Positions 63,893 to 64,000 of a stretch of 64,000 nucleotides of DNA are shown here, in pieces (positions within the stretch are counted from its first letter, which is position 1; every line of letters begins with the position of its first letter). A program made the position numbers and the translations under genes. Origin of the DNA: Tethya wilhelma (Eukaryota > Porifera > Demospongiae > Tethyida > Tethyidae). The notes under the pieces were generated by a model. It saw nothing but the letters and a program-made list of their open reading frames with translations. It was not told the origin of the DNA and did no database searches. The stretch is taken from assembly GCA_964030475.1 (NCBI GenBank), contig CAXIPT010000011.1:2057780-2121779 (forward strand), read 5' to 3'.

Positions 63893-64000
63893 CCCACATA
63901 TTTTTGCTCACCACGGAATAAACTCACAACAAATACAGTAATACTGGTGATCATAAATTTTACAGTACACTATTAATGGGTGAAAACAACATGGGACGAA
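63893..64000 (+). pseudogene. Start of another array-unit relic, cut by the window edge
   Basis: CACATATTTTTGCTCACCACGG and following sequence repeat 61138-61245, joined directly to the gene 6 flank. This suggests the array continues to the right. Confidence 0.6.

Noticed and set aside
1..64000. CRISPR arrays, operons, rRNA or free-standing tRNA genes
   Set aside because: None seen; the direct repeats present are microsatellites, a minisatellite and coding repeats, and the tRNA-like heads are parts of dispersed repeats.

Overview
The window looks like AT-rich genomic DNA of an early-branching metazoan, most likely a demosponge of the Amphimedon type. This is inference from the gene content (axonemal dynein, animal-type methionine synthase), the many short introns (often 50-150 bp), the dense palindromic MITEs and a lineage-expanded intronless membrane-protein family. 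No bacterial or viral gene organisation is seen.

Layout. (1) Positions 1-30673, minus strand: a large piece of a DNAH7/DNAH3/DNAH12-type inner-arm axonemal dynein heavy chain, reading right to left from the linker through AAA1 to the C-terminal domain. Two genes lie on the opposite strand inside its introns: a double-C2 synaptotagmin-like gene (8566-10870) and an intronless gene for a 1623-residue beta-helix plus multipass membrane protein (19291-24162). (2) Positions 31332-63337, plus strand: an array of intronless paralogues encoding proteins of about 611-614 residues, with a signal peptide, a Cys-rich ectodomain and about nine membrane segments. Five are intact, one is cut at an N, one survives only as its last 112 codons, and there are many decayed 5' relics. 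(3) Inserted in the array: a 25-exon methionine synthase gene that stops at the start of its cobalamin-binding domain (45682-50760), an orphan terminal exon (45227-45338) and a three-exon gene for a small secreted protein (52225-53204).

The membrane core of the 1623-residue protein and that of the array proteins share the same ordered motifs (Cys-rich NR[TS]GxxCGSC, WxNLDF, ILLSYxKxL, RY[FW]xxxxLLxR). I read them as one family in a long form with a beta-helix ectodomain and a short form; I know no name for it.

Four single Ns (13417, 18152, 27922, 45167) mark contig joins. Two coincide with missing dynein exons (the AAA4 and AAA2 P-loop regions), one with a duplicated AAA1/linker exon pair, and one with a truncated array gene. 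Several apparent oddities are therefore probably assembly effects and are flagged as such. Mobile DNA is abundant: a TA-flanked MITE family with CCGTATAGC ends, a TTAA-flanked MITE with a paralogous empty site, a 1.07 kb TA-flanked element, fold-back elements, tRNA-like SINE candidates and a retrotransposon tail.
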